A stretch of DNA of 32,372 nt, taken from the NCBI GenBank assembly GCA_002327725.1, contig DCXP01000007.1, positions 1-32,372 of the forward strand, given 5' to 3'. Made by a program: the position numbers and the translations under genes. The notes below the pieces were generated by a model. That model was not told the origin of the DNA, made no database searches, and saw only the letters and a list, made by a program, of their open reading frames with translations. Source of the DNA: Proteobacteria bacterium UBA2133. Its GTDB lineage: Bacteria; Pseudomonadota; Gammaproteobacteria; Arenicellales; UBA868. Below, piece by piece: positions 16,338-24,507 of this stretch; the stretch's first letter is position 1, and every line of letters starts with the position of its first letter.

Positions 16338-17474
16338 TTAGGCAACCTCAAGGACAGTGGCAATTCCCTGACCCCCGCCGATGCACTGGGTCGAAAGGGC
16401 GTAGCGGCCTCCCTCCCTTTGCAGTACCTGTGCCGCCTTGCCGGTAATGCGTGCACCGGTTGCACCCAGGGGATGTCCGATGGCAATGGCGCCGCCATCG
16501 ATGTTCACTTTCGCTGTGTCGAGTTCAAGATCCCGGATCGAGGCAATCGACTGGGTGGCAAAGGCTTCGTTGATCTCGATCACATCGAGATCTTGAGCGC
16601 TGATACCCGCCCGGCTGAGTGCTTTGCGCGATGAGAATATGGGACCCAGGCCCATGGTTTCGGGCTTGCAGCCGGATACCGCGATACTCGCGATGCGGGC
16701 CATCGGCTTGAGACCGTTTGCGTTGGCATACTCCAGGGAGCAGACCAGCGTTGCTGCAGCGCCGTCGGTCAGCGGTGAGGAGGTCCCCGCGGTTACGGTG
16801 CCGTTCTCGTCGAAAGCAAGTTTCAGGCCGGCGAGTCCTTCAAGGTCGGTGGTGGGACGAAGGCAGCCATCCTCATCCACAGAGGACCCGTTGACCGCAA
16901 TGGGCACGATTTCATCGGATAGCCGTCCTTTTGCCTGCGCTTCGCCGGCTTTGTGCTGGCTGGCAACGGCAAAAACTTCCTGTTCTTCCCGGCTGACCGC
17001 ATATTCCCGGCCGACGTTCTCGGCGGTTTCACCCATCGACATGTAGGCTGCCGGCATGCTCTCGCACAATGCGGGGTTCGGCATCGGGTTGAAACCGGAC
17101 ATCGGTACACGGCTCATTGACTCAACACCGGCGCAGATGAAGACTTCGCCGGCGCCCATCTGGATGGCGCCTGCGGCCATATGAATCGCCTGCATGGACG
17201 AACCACAGAACCGGTTAACGGTGGTTCCTGCAACCGAAATCGGAAGACCTGCCATGAGGACTACCAGACGTGCCATGTTGAATCCCTGCTCGCCCTCCGG
17301 GAAGGCGCAGCCGAGGATCAGGTCCTCAACGTCATCCGGGTTAACCCCGGTGCGCTCGATCAGGCCCTTTACCACGTGGGCGGCAAGATCATCCGGGCGA
17401 ACCTTGGTCAGTGCACCTTTGGTCGCAAAGTGGAAAGGTGACCGGGCGTATCCGGCGATCACGATGTCTTTCAT
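16338..17474 (-). CDS. Acetyl-CoA C-acyltransferase (thiolase)
   Basis: 378 residues. Type II thiolase signatures are all present: the nucleophile Cys in NRFCGSSMQAIHMAAGAI (about residue 89), NEAFATQSIA, the His of GHPLGATGARI (about 335) and the C-terminal Cys of TQCIGGGQG (about 365). It cleaves 3-ketoacyl-CoA with CoA to acetyl-CoA and a shortened acyl-CoA, the last step of the cycle. AAAGGAGA on the minus strand sits 6 bases before the ATG, which fixes the start. It follows the MerR regulator gene by 61 bases and is followed without a gap by fadN. Confidence 0.94.
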   Translation of the reverse strand: MKDIVIAGYARSPFHFATKGALTKVRPDDLAAHVVKGLIERTGVNPDDVEDLILGCAFPEGEQGFNMARLVVLMAGLPISVAGTTVNRFCGSSMQAIHMAAGAIQMGAGEVFICAGVESMSRVPMSGFNPMPNPALCESMPAAYMSMGETAENVGREYAVSREEQEVFAVASQHKAGEAQAKGRLSDEIVPIAVNGSSVDEDGCLRPTTDLEGLAGLKLAFDENGTVTAGTSSPLTDGAAATLVCSLEYANANGLKPMARIASIAVSGCKPETMGLGPIFSSRKALSRAGISAQDLDVIEINEAFATQSIASIRDLELDTAKVNIDGGAIAIGHPLGATGARITGKAAQVLQREGGRYALSTQCIGGGQGIATVLEVA

Positions 17475-17535
17475 GGCAAATCTCCTTTGAAAAGAATTTC
17501 TTATGTCTTCTGTGTACCCAAGGCCGTGTCGCTGG

Positions 17536-17943
17536 TCAGGCCCGTATGGCCTGGGCTGATGCTTCCTGCATGGCGGCCAGCGCCTGTTCCCGAACGCTGG
17601 TAAGCTCCTTCAGGGTGTCGTCGAGGTCGACTTTTTGGGACTTGAGTTCCTCAATACGGCTGTTGACCTTATCCAGCAGCAGCAGAATCTGGTCATGCTG
17701 GGTCGGGTCGGCATCGTAAAGGTCAAGGTACTCGCCGATATCGGTGAGACTGAAACCCAGACGCTTGCCCCGCAGGATGAGCTGCAGACGGCCGCGCTCC
17801 CGGTGGGTATAGATCCGCGTGGTGCCGGCCCGGCGCGGTGTCAGCAGGCCCTTGCTCTCATAAAAACGGATCGCCCGGGCCGTAATGCCGGTTTCCCGGG
17901 CGAGTTCGGTAATCGTGAGCATGTCACTCATCACGGAGGTCAT
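17536..17943 (-). CDS. liuR: MerR-family transcriptional regulator, LiuR-like
   Basis: 135 residues: an N-terminal MerR helix-turn-helix (TITELARETGITARAIRFYESKGLL), the wing (RRAGTTRIYTHRERGRLQLI), the second helical unit (LRGKRLGFSLTDIGEYLDLYD), and a coiled-coil dimerisation helix to the end. The LILRGKRLGFSL stretch and short effector part match the LiuR-type subgroup that controls branched-chain amino acid and fatty acid breakdown in proteobacteria. There is no Cys-rich metal-binding loop. Its ATG overlaps the ligase stop (ATGA), so it sits inside the operon it probably controls. Two matching palindromes lie in the operon promoter at 19721-19760. Confidence 0.85.
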   Translation of the reverse strand: MTSVMSDMLTITELARETGITARAIRFYESKGLLTPRRAGTTRIYTHRERGRLQLILRGKRLGFSLTDIGEYLDLYDADPTQHDQILLLLDKVNSRIEELKSQKVDLDDTLKELTSVREQALAAMQEASAQAIRA

Positions 17944-19637
17944 GAGCTGGCGGGCCCCTGCTGTTTCTCAGTTTCCTCTGCGACCAGTTCCTTCTTGGAG
18001 AGCTTGCCGATGATGGTCTTGGGCAGTTCCAGGCGGAACTCGATCTCGGAAGGCATCTCGATCTTTGAGAGCTTGTCTTCAAGGAAGGACTTCATCTCAG
18101 CCTCGGTTAACTGTTCACCGTCTTTGAGTTTCACGAAAGCCTTGGGGCTTTGTCCGCGATAGTCATCATCAATGCCGATGACGGTCACCTCGGCAACGGA
18201 TGGGTGCAGATAGATCGCCTCTTCGACCATACGCGGGTAGACGTTGTATCCGCCGCACAGAATGAGGTCCTTCATGCGGTCGACCAGAAAAAAGTGCCCC
18301 TCTTCATCCATGTACCCCACATCGCCCGTACGGAACCACCCCTCGCGCAGGCTGTCGGCAGTTTCTTCGGGACGGTTCAGGTAGCCTTTCATGACTTGTG
18401 GCCCCTTGATCCAGACCTCGCCACGCTCACCGACAGACATCGAATCGTGCGGCGGCTCAAGACCATGAATGGAGATCTCGGTACCCGGCATCACCTGACC
18501 GATCGAGCCGGGCTTGTTCGTGTCGTTCATGGCGTTACAGGTTGCCACCGGTGCGGTCTCACTCAGACCATAGCCCTCGACCAGGCGGCAACCGGTCAGC
18601 CGTTCGAAAGTTTCCTTGACCTCCAGCGGCAACGGTGCTCCCCCTGATATGCAGTAGCGCACGGTCGAAAGGTCGTACTTGGAAAGATCCGGACTCTGGT
18701 TAATCGCTGCATAGATCGTCGGAACCGCGGGGAAGATCGTGGGCTTTTTCTTGCTGATCGTCGAGAGCGTCTGTCCCAGTTCATAGCGGGGCAGCAGGAT
18801 CATCTGTGCGCCTGACGCCACTGCAAAATTCATGACCGCCGTCATGGCAAAGACATGAAAGAACGGCAGGACCCCCAGCACTTTTTCTTCCGCCGGGTTG
18901 AGGTCTACGTACCAGAGCAGCATCTGCGATACGTTCGCGGAAAGGTTCCCCTGGCTCAGCATCGCCCCTTTGGGCCGGCCGGTGGTTCCCCCGGTGTACT
19001 GCAGCACGGCGACATCGTTATCAAGATCCACCGTCACCGGGTCCGGATCACCGGAGTTATTCACAAGATCCGCAAAGTGCACGATGGCGGGACCGGAATC
19101 AATCTTGGCAAGGTCTTTTCTCTTGAGCAGGCGGAACAGCACGCTCTTGACTTTCGGCAGGATCGCGGCCATCGGACAGACAATGATCTTTTTCAGACTC
19201 TCAGTCTGAGAAAGCATTGCAGCGACCTTTGGATAAAGCACCTCAAGATCCATCGTAATCATGATCTCGGTGGAACTGTCATCAATCTGAAAGGCGAGTT
19301 CGCGCTCAACGTAAAGCGGGTTGTAGTTAACGACGGCCGCGCCGGCACGCAGCGCTCCGTAATAGCAGATGACGGAGTAGGGGGTGTTGGGCAGGCACAG
19401 GCCCACACGGCTGCCCTTGGTGACGCCCATCGCCTGCAGCCCTTTGGCAGCCTGGTTCACCTGATCGAGCAGTTCACTGTAGGTGAGACAGTAGTCAAGA
19501 AAATCGATGGCGACCTTGTGGCCACACCGCTGGGCCGTGTCTTCCAGGGTCTCAAAGAGCGGTCGACGTTCGATCGCGGCATTCCAGTCGATGCCTTGAG
19601 GATAGTGGCTGAGCCACGGCTGACTGCTGGTATTCAT
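17940..19637 (-). CDS. fadD: Long-chain fatty acid-CoA ligase (AMP-forming)
   Basis: 565 residues from the ATG at 19637. A longer open frame to 19751 is rejected: GGGAGGGA lies just upstream of this ATG, and the extension would cover the promoter and operators. ANL-superfamily motifs appear in order: the P-loop YTGGTTGRPKGAMLSQGN, EGYGLSETAPV, the WFRTGDVGYMDEEG hinge region, and the late Lys near PKTIIGKLSKKEL. It activates a fatty or other carboxylic acid to its CoA thioester through an acyl-AMP. First gene of the minus-strand operon; its end overlaps the MerR gene by 4 bases. Chain-length preference is not readable; a DmdB-like role is possible. Confidence 0.92.
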   Translation of the reverse strand: MNTSSQPWLSHYPQGIDWNAAIERRPLFETLEDTAQRCGHKVAIDFLDYCLTYSELLDQVNQAAKGLQAMGVTKGSRVGLCLPNTPYSVICYYGALRAGAAVVNYNPLYVERELAFQIDDSSTEIMITMDLEVLYPKVAAMLSQTESLKKIIVCPMAAILPKVKSVLFRLLKRKDLAKIDSGPAIVHFADLVNNSGDPDPVTVDLDNDVAVLQYTGGTTGRPKGAMLSQGNLSANVSQMLLWYVDLNPAEEKVLGVLPFFHVFAMTAVMNFAVASGAQMILLPRYELGQTLSTISKKKPTIFPAVPTIYAAINQSPDLSKYDLSTVRYCISGGAPLPLEVKETFERLTGCRLVEGYGLSETAPVATCNAMNDTNKPGSIGQVMPGTEISIHGLEPPHDSMSVGERGEVWIKGPQVMKGYLNRPEETADSLREGWFRTGDVGYMDEEGHFFLVDRMKDLILCGGYNVYPRMVEEAIYLHPSVAEVTVIGIDDDYRGQSPKAFVKLKDGEQLTEAEMKSFLEDKLSKIEMPSEIEFRLELPKTIIGKLSKKELVAEETEKQQGPASS

Positions 19638-19709
19638 AGAGGTCCCTCCCGTATCGCTGATTGTCCGGGTTGCTATCGTTTTGAGTTCCCGGCGGTTTTT
19701 CAGGTGGGT

Positions 19710-19738
19710 ACTGTAGGCTAAGTTGACGTAAACGTCAA
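19710..19738 (-). promoter_or_regulatory. Predicted sigma70-type promoter of the acyl-CoA ligase operon
   Basis: On the minus strand, TTGACG (19738-19733) and TACAGT (19715-19710) are separated by 17 bases. The -35 box lies inside the first palindrome, so a bound regulator would cover it. It is about 70 bases upstream of ATG 19637. Confidence 0.45.
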
Positions 19739-19740
19739 CT
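19721..19740. promoter_or_regulatory. Operator 1, LiuR-like palindrome
   Basis: AGTTGACGT-AA-ACGTCAACT: 9-bp perfect arms around AA. It resembles the ACGT-nn-ACGT palindromes I associate with LiuR-type MerR regulators, and a LiuR-like gene is second in the operon. It overlaps the predicted -35 box. Confidence 0.6.
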
Positions 19741-19742
19741 AC

Positions 19743-19758
19743 CTTACGCAAACGTAAT
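19743..19758. promoter_or_regulatory. Operator 2, degenerate copy 20 bp from operator 1
   Basis: CTTACGCAAACGTAAT keeps TTACG and CGTAA arms around CAAA. Its centre is exactly 20 bases from that of operator 1, close to two helical turns, so two dimers could bind the same face of DNA upstream of the -35 box. Confidence 0.5.
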
Positions 19759-20163
19759 TTCGGGGCTGAAATCCCCGTATCGAGCCAAAGTCCGGCGTCA
19801 TCGGGCTTCTCGATTCCGATCTGGCTTCGGTTGATTGGCGTGCGCAGGGCCCGTGGGCGGAAAATCCCCTGAATCGATGGTACGCCCGTTCCGGAAGATG
19901 CAGCAGGCGGTCCCGGGAATAACGTCCTTCAACGCTATCCGTCGGGGGCGGGCGTGGGTCAGCCGAATTCGTCAGGCAGATGAACTCGAGCGGGGAAGAA
20001 ATCCCACCGTTTTGCGGCTTTGTGTTGGCTGTGGGCGGCAAACCCCCGTCAAGAAAGTGTTTGTCCCATTTTATGAATACATGAGATTATCGGCGGCCGT
20101 AACATTTCGGTCGTTTTCAGGCGCTTTGAGAAGCAGCCAGCACCAACTAAAGAGGGAGAGGTT

Positions 20164-21306
20164 ATGCCGGGGTTGAGAAAGGATGTGGATCCTGAAGGGT
20201 TACTCGAGTACTCGGTGGTGTACACCGACCGGGCGCTCAATCATATGTCCCGGTCGTTTCAGGGCGTAATGAATGATATCGCGGCGATGCTCAAGGAGGC
20301 TTATGGCGCTGATACCGCGATCGTGGTGCCGGGCAGTGGCACCTTCGGCATGGAGGCCGTGGCGCGGCAGTTTGCCACCGGCAAGAAATGCCTGGTGGTG
20401 CGCAACGGCTGGTTCAGTTTCCGCTGGACCCAGATTTTCGAGATGGGAAATATTCCGGCCAGTCACTCGGTGCACAAGGCGAGACCGGTGGAAACCGGAA
20501 AGCATCCTGCGTATGCGCCAGCGCCGATCGAAGAAGTCGTCGCCGCGATTCAGGCTGAAAAGCCCGACGTGGTGTTTGCCCCGCATGTTGAGACCTCTGC
20601 AGGGATGCTGCTGCCGGATGACTACGTCAGGTCGCTGGCGGACGCCGTGCACCAGCATGGCGGCCTGATGGTACTCGACTGCATTGCCTCGGGAACACTG
20701 TGGGTGGATATGGCGGCAATGGGAGTGGATGTACTCATCAGCGCACCGCAAAAAGGTTGGAGCGGGCCTCCGTGTGCAGGACTGGTTATGTTGAACGCCG
20801 GTGCGGAAGCGGTGCTGCAGGAGACCACGAGCACCAGTTACTCCTGTGACCTAAAAAAATGGCGGGAGATCATGGCGGCTTATGAAAACGGAGGCCACGC
20901 CTACCATGCAACCATGCCGACGGATGGACTGCGTGCCTTTGCTGAGGTCATGGGTGAGACCCGCGAGATGGGTTTCGCCAATGCCCGCGCCGCGCAGGAA
21001 GACTTAGGCGCACGGATTCGGGATCTTCTGGAGAGTCAGGGCATCAAAAGCCTTGCCGCACCCGGCTTCAGGGCGCCGAGTGTGGTGGTGAGCTACACCG
21101 ATGATCCAAAGATACAGACGGGAAAGAAGTTTGCCGAACTCGGGATACAGATTGCAGCGGGGGTACCCCTGCAGTGTGATGAGGCGGAGGATTTCAGGAC
21201 TTTCCGTGTTGGTCTTTTCGGTCTGGATAAACTGAAAGACATCGACCGGACGGTAAACCTGTTTGCAAAAACCCTTCAGCAGATATCGGTCGGCGACGCC
21301 GCCTGA
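20164..21306 (+). CDS. Class V PLP-dependent aminotransferase (alanine/serine-glyoxylate type)
   Basis: 380 residues. The fold-type I PLP pattern is visible: PGSGTFGMEAVARQF (phosphate-binding region), VVFAPHVETSAG, the cofactor Asp in LMVLDCIASGTLWVD, and the Schiff-base Lys197 in SAPQKGWSGPPCAG. The C-terminal domain reads FRTFRVGLFG. Members transfer amino groups from alanine, serine, ureidoglycine or a sulfonated amine to glyoxylate or pyruvate. The start is set by GAGGGAGAGG just upstream. It stands alone on the plus strand and its stop codon directly abuts the stop of the convergent beta-propeller gene. Confidence 0.9.
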   Translation: MPGLRKDVDPEGLLEYSVVYTDRALNHMSRSFQGVMNDIAAMLKEAYGADTAIVVPGSGTFGMEAVARQFATGKKCLVVRNGWFSFRWTQIFEMGNIPASHSVHKARPVETGKHPAYAPAPIEEVVAAIQAEKPDVVFAPHVETSAGMLLPDDYVRSLADAVHQHGGLMVLDCIASGTLWVDMAAMGVDVLISAPQKGWSGPPCAGLVMLNAGAEAVLQETTSTSYSCDLKKWREIMAAYENGGHAYHATMPTDGLRAFAEVMGETREMGFANARAAQEDLGARIRDLLESQGIKSLAAPGFRAPSVVVSYTDDPKIQTGKKFAELGIQIAAGVPLQCDEAEDFRTFRVGLFGLDKLKDIDRTVNLFAKTLQQISVGDAA

Positions 21307-22287
21307 TTACATGCCGTCAAGTCGGGCAATGCCGATCGCGGCCTCGCCCGCACCGCTGTAGAGGATATAGACCTCGCCGTCTTCAGCAAAAATCCCAGGG
21401 TCCCTCAACTCGCACAGCCGTGACCTGGCGGTTCCAACCACCGAGGGTTTGGGCTGAAGGTCCGCGCCCTCCCAGACCTTCTCGGGACTGAGCAGGATTC
21501 TTGGTTCGGTGAATACCCAGCAATCCCAGTCGTCGCTCAATTCGCAATGACAGTGATAGATCTGCTCAGGGCAGCCTCCCATGCATGAGAAGAAGAAGTG
21601 CAGGGTGTCACCTTTAAGCCACAAGGCAGGGTGGCGTGGCTCAAGGGGGCTGTTCGCTCCAAAAAGCCGCATGGCAGGGCCGGGATCCCGCTGAACCTCG
21701 AAAGGGCCGTCCCAGTCGCGCGCGCGAAGAAAGCGCCCCTGCCAACTGATCGCGTAGATCCATTGCCCATGCCTGACGACCCGGAAGTAGGGCGGACCGA
21801 GCAGCGGTACCTGCGGCACGAAGCTCAGGCCGTCTTTTGAATAGGCAACCCGTGTCATTTGACCGCCATCATCCAGAAGGCCATGGTAGTACATGCGAAT
21901 CCTTTGCCCGGGCTCATCAATATGCACATCCGGAGAAGCAACGTGGGCGTAGAGGTAGCCTCCGGGGAGCGTGTCTGCCCAACTGGGACGCTGATCAGGC
22001 GGGGGTTCCGGTGGATCGGTTGGGGCAAAAAGTGATTCCGAGACGTCCAGCACCCCGGGTCGGTAAATCTGCCACGGACCCTTAAGATCATTGGCATAAG
22101 CAAGACGGATGAAAGTGCCCTTGTGATGCGCGAAATAAAGGTAGTAGCGTCCGAGGGGTTGTGCCACCCAGTCCGGGACGCGGATGACACTCGGACCATT
22201 GATATTGGTGCCGATACGCTCATCCATGCCAGGATGAATGATCGGTTCGTCCAGGAGTCTGGCCGCACGCATGGAAGCAGTATACAT
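21307..22287 (-). CDS. Five-bladed beta-propeller, glycoside hydrolase (GH43/GH32-like) protein of unknown role
   Basis: 326 residues from the ATG at 22287; an in-frame ATG at 22272 (321 residues) is equally possible, as neither has a clear ribosome-binding site. Repeated strand patterns such as GRYYLYFAHHKGTFIRLAYANDLKGPWQIY, RIRMYYHGLL and GEVYILYSGAGEAAIGIARL are typical of the arabinanase/levansucrase/invertase propeller, where each blade ends in a YYS/YFA-like strand. No signal peptide is seen, so it appears cytoplasmic. Catalytic acids cannot be placed with confidence. Its TAA directly meets the aminotransferase TGA, and it diverges from a GcvT-fold gene. Confidence 0.75.
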   Translation of the reverse strand: MYTASMRAARLLDEPIIHPGMDERIGTNINGPSVIRVPDWVAQPLGRYYLYFAHHKGTFIRLAYANDLKGPWQIYRPGVLDVSESLFAPTDPPEPPPDQRPSWADTLPGGYLYAHVASPDVHIDEPGQRIRMYYHGLLDDGGQMTRVAYSKDGLSFVPQVPLLGPPYFRVVRHGQWIYAISWQGRFLRARDWDGPFEVQRDPGPAMRLFGANSPLEPRHPALWLKGDTLHFFFSCMGGCPEQIYHCHCELSDDWDCWVFTEPRILLSPEKVWEGADLQPKPSVVGTARSRLCELRDPGIFAEDGEVYILYSGAGEAAIGIARLDGM

Positions 22288-22297
22288 TCGCGCGAAT
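22286..22297. promoter_or_regulatory. Perfect 12-bp palindrome ATTCGCGCGAAT in a divergent gap
   Basis: It lies at the 5' end of the propeller gene, between it and the GcvT-fold gene at 22382. If the propeller protein starts at 22272, the palindrome is entirely untranslated and could be an operator. Confidence 0.3.
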
Positions 22298-22381
22298 ACA
22301 ATCCCGGACCTGCCTTCTATCTGTAACGCGAAAGAAAGAACCCAGGAAAGGAATAAGTCCTAACAAACATGAAGAGAGAAC

Positions 22382-23587
22382 ATGAATAAAGAAGAACTCA
22401 TTCATATGGTGTATCGGGGAGCCCATGCAGGCTCTGCATCAACCGTCCGAATTTTCCGTCGCGGAATCGAGCAGTCGCCGTATGCCGAAAAGTGGTTGAC
22501 CGATGACATGATGTATTCGGTTTATGCCAGCCGCCTCTCAGCTGTGGGGACGGATCAGGACGATCCCCTTGAGAAGTACTGGAAACTGCGGCACAACATC
22601 ATGCTCTACGATATCCCGGAACGGCCGATAGAGGTCCGCGGTGATGACGCGGCGCGTCTTCTGGAAAAGGCGTTTTGCCGTCGCATCAGCGACCTGCCGC
22701 TGTGGCGGGCACGCTATGCGCTGGTTTGTGCACCGCACGGCGGACTTGTCATGGATGGAGTATTGATCCGCCTGGCAGAAGACCGGTTCTGGTATGTCGA
22801 GGCCAACGGGGATACCGCCAAGTGGTTCCTGGCGTTGTCGGACGGGTTGAACGTCACCATTGCTGACCCGCAATCCAGGGTATTGCAGGTGCAGGGCCCA
22901 AATTCTCTTGAGTTTCTAAAGGCAGCCGTGCCGGGTCAGGTGCCCGAAGGGTTTGGTTATTTCCATGCCGGGAGGTTCAGTTTCGATGGCCAGGAGGTTG
23001 TGGTATCGCGCACGGGATGGACGGGGGAAGTGGGGATCGAGATCTACGGTCATGCCGGGCTCGATCACGGCGCGCTGTGGGACTATCTTTTTTCGGTTGG
23101 CGAACGTTTTGGACTCGAACGCTCCGGCAGTGCATCGCTGGGCCTTCGACGGATTGAGGCCGGGATCCTGGATTACCAGTCGGATATCGACCTCAGCATG
23201 ACGCCATTCGATGCGGGGCTGGGGGCATTTGTCGACCTTGCCAAGGATGATTTCGTGGGAAAGCAGGCGCTTCAGAACGCCAATACCGGATGCCGGCTGT
23301 TTGGTTATGTCAGTGAGCGGGGCAAGGTGAACTCGGGCCTTGAGATTCTTGACGACGGCAAAAGGGTGGGGATCACGAAAAGCAGTTGCTGGTCGCCGAC
23401 GCTGGAAAAAGGTATCGGCTACGTGGTGTTCGACCACCCTGCCGATGAGGGCGACGACTGGGTCGGCAAGATACTGACGCTATGTGATGTCGAGGGCGAT
23501 CACCATCAATGCGAGATCGTCACACTCCCGTTTTTCGACAAGGAGAAGAAAATCCCAAGGGGCCTGCCCATGGAGGACTCGGCCTGA
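22382..23587 (+). CDS. Aminomethyltransferase-like (GcvT-fold) tetrahydrofolate protein
   Basis: 401 residues. GcvT-fold signatures: EKYWKLRHNIMLYDIPERPIEVRGDDAARLLEK, VLQVQGPNSLEFLKA, SRTGWTGEVGIEIYGH, SLGLRRIEAGILDY, then the C-terminal barrel (DDFVGKQAL ... GYVSERG ... GITKSSCWSPTLEKGIGYVVF). The family includes aminomethyltransferase, DMSP demethylase and aromatic O-demethylases. This protein lacks the DmdA-specific runs present in the gene at 8043, so it probably demethylates something else. No lipoate H-protein or glycine decarboxylase gene is nearby. Start supported by AAGAGAGAAC before the ATG. An SDR gene follows after 115 bases. Confidence 0.88.
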   Translation: MNKEELIHMVYRGAHAGSASTVRIFRRGIEQSPYAEKWLTDDMMYSVYASRLSAVGTDQDDPLEKYWKLRHNIMLYDIPERPIEVRGDDAARLLEKAFCRRISDLPLWRARYALVCAPHGGLVMDGVLIRLAEDRFWYVEANGDTAKWFLALSDGLNVTIADPQSRVLQVQGPNSLEFLKAAVPGQVPEGFGYFHAGRFSFDGQEVVVSRTGWTGEVGIEIYGHAGLDHGALWDYLFSVGERFGLERSGSASLGLRRIEAGILDYQSDIDLSMTPFDAGLGAFVDLAKDDFVGKQALQNANTGCRLFGYVSERGKVNSGLEILDDGKRVGITKSSCWSPTLEKGIGYVVFDHPADEGDDWVGKILTLCDVEGDHHQCEIVTLPFFDKEKKIPRGLPMEDSA

Positions 23588-23702
23588 GCGAAAGCGGGGA
23601 TTCTCATTTAGACTCAGTATCCATATCACTTGGCCAACTGGGGTCTGAAGCCTCGGGACTATCGTCTGGTGATTGGCCATTCATTATTGGGAGAATGCAG
23701 GC

Positions 23703-24485
23703 ATGAGTAGTGAAGGGGGGACCCGTCGTCTCTTTGAGCTGGAGGGGAAAGTGGCCCTGGTCACTGGCGCGAGCAAGGGTATTGGTGAGGCGATTGCCAG
23801 GGGAATGGCGGAGCTTGGTGCGAGCGTGGTCGTCAGCAGTCGAAAGGCGGAGGCCGTGGAGCAGGTGGCGCAGGCTTTCAGGGCGGATGGACTTGAAGCC
23901 ACCGGCATCGCGGCCAACATGGGCCGGATGGATGACATCGAAAGTCTGGTTGACCAATCCGTCGCGGCTTACGGCGGTCTCGATATCATCGTCAATAATG
24001 CGGCGACCAATCCGGTCTACGGTCCGATCCACAGGACCGACGAGCGTGCTTTTGACAAGATCATTGACGTCAACCTCAAGGGGCCGGTGTTTCTGTGCAA
24101 CCGGGTCCATCCCATCCTCAAAGAACGCGGCGGCGGTTCGATCATGCATCTCAGTTCTATCGGAGGGCTGACTCCCGAAGCCGGAATCGGCATCTACAGT
24201 GTGAGCAAGGCGGCGCTCATCAATCTGACCAAAGCCATGGCGCAGGATTGGGGCAAAGACGGGATCCGCGTCAATGCCATCTGCCCCGGGCTGATTAAGA
24301 CCAAGTTCAGCGAGGCGCTGTGGAGCGACGAGGCGAATCTCGACCGCTTCCTGCGCAAGATACCGCTGGGCCGGCTGGGGATGTCGGAGGATATCGCCGG
24401 CCTTGCGGTATACCTTGCCGGCGATGCGTCTGCGTACTGTACCGGCGGGGTCTATATGGTCGACGGTGGGTACGCAGCGTCTTAA
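23703..24485 (+). CDS. SDR family oxidoreductase (classical, FabG-like)
   Basis: 260 residues from ATG 23703. An upstream TTG at 23673 is in frame, but the natural N terminus begins near LFELEGKVALVTG and GGGAG precedes this ATG. Classical SDR motifs are complete: TGASKGIG, NNAA, Ser in HLSSIGG, YSVSK, and ICPGLIKT, with the C-terminal YCTGGVYMVDGG. It interconverts an alcohol and a carbonyl with NAD(P). The substrate is unknown; it could process the product of the neighbouring demethylase-like protein. Confidence 0.92.
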   Translation: MSSEGGTRRLFELEGKVALVTGASKGIGEAIARGMAELGASVVVSSRKAEAVEQVAQAFRADGLEATGIAANMGRMDDIESLVDQSVAAYGGLDIIVNNAATNPVYGPIHRTDERAFDKIIDVNLKGPVFLCNRVHPILKERGGGSIMHLSSIGGLTPEAGIGIYSVSKAALINLTKAMAQDWGKDGIRVNAICPGLIKTKFSEALWSDEANLDRFLRKIPLGRLGMSEDIAGLAVYLAGDASAYCTGGVYMVDGGYAAS

Positions 24486-24507
24486 GTAAACAATCAGGAG
24501 AGATACG

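Larger units (their letters stand above)
19638..20163. other. 526-bp divergent regulatory gap
   Basis: It separates the beta-oxidation operon (minus) from the class V aminotransferase (plus). 19700-19760 holds the operon promoter and operators described separately. CGGGG and CCCCG form a 5-bp hairpin at 19761-19777. From there to about 20050 I recognise no gene; short open frames on both strands look random. GAGGGAGAGG just before 20164 is the aminotransferase ribosome-binding site. Confidence 0.6.

Noticed and set aside
18855..19721. 288-codon open frame opposite the acyl-CoA ligase
   Set aside because: Antisense to the ligase motifs, and its end runs into the operon promoter.
19638..19751. 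38-codon N-terminal extension of the acyl-CoA ligase
   Set aside because: It would translate across the predicted promoter and operator, and a good ribosome-binding site precedes ATG 19637.
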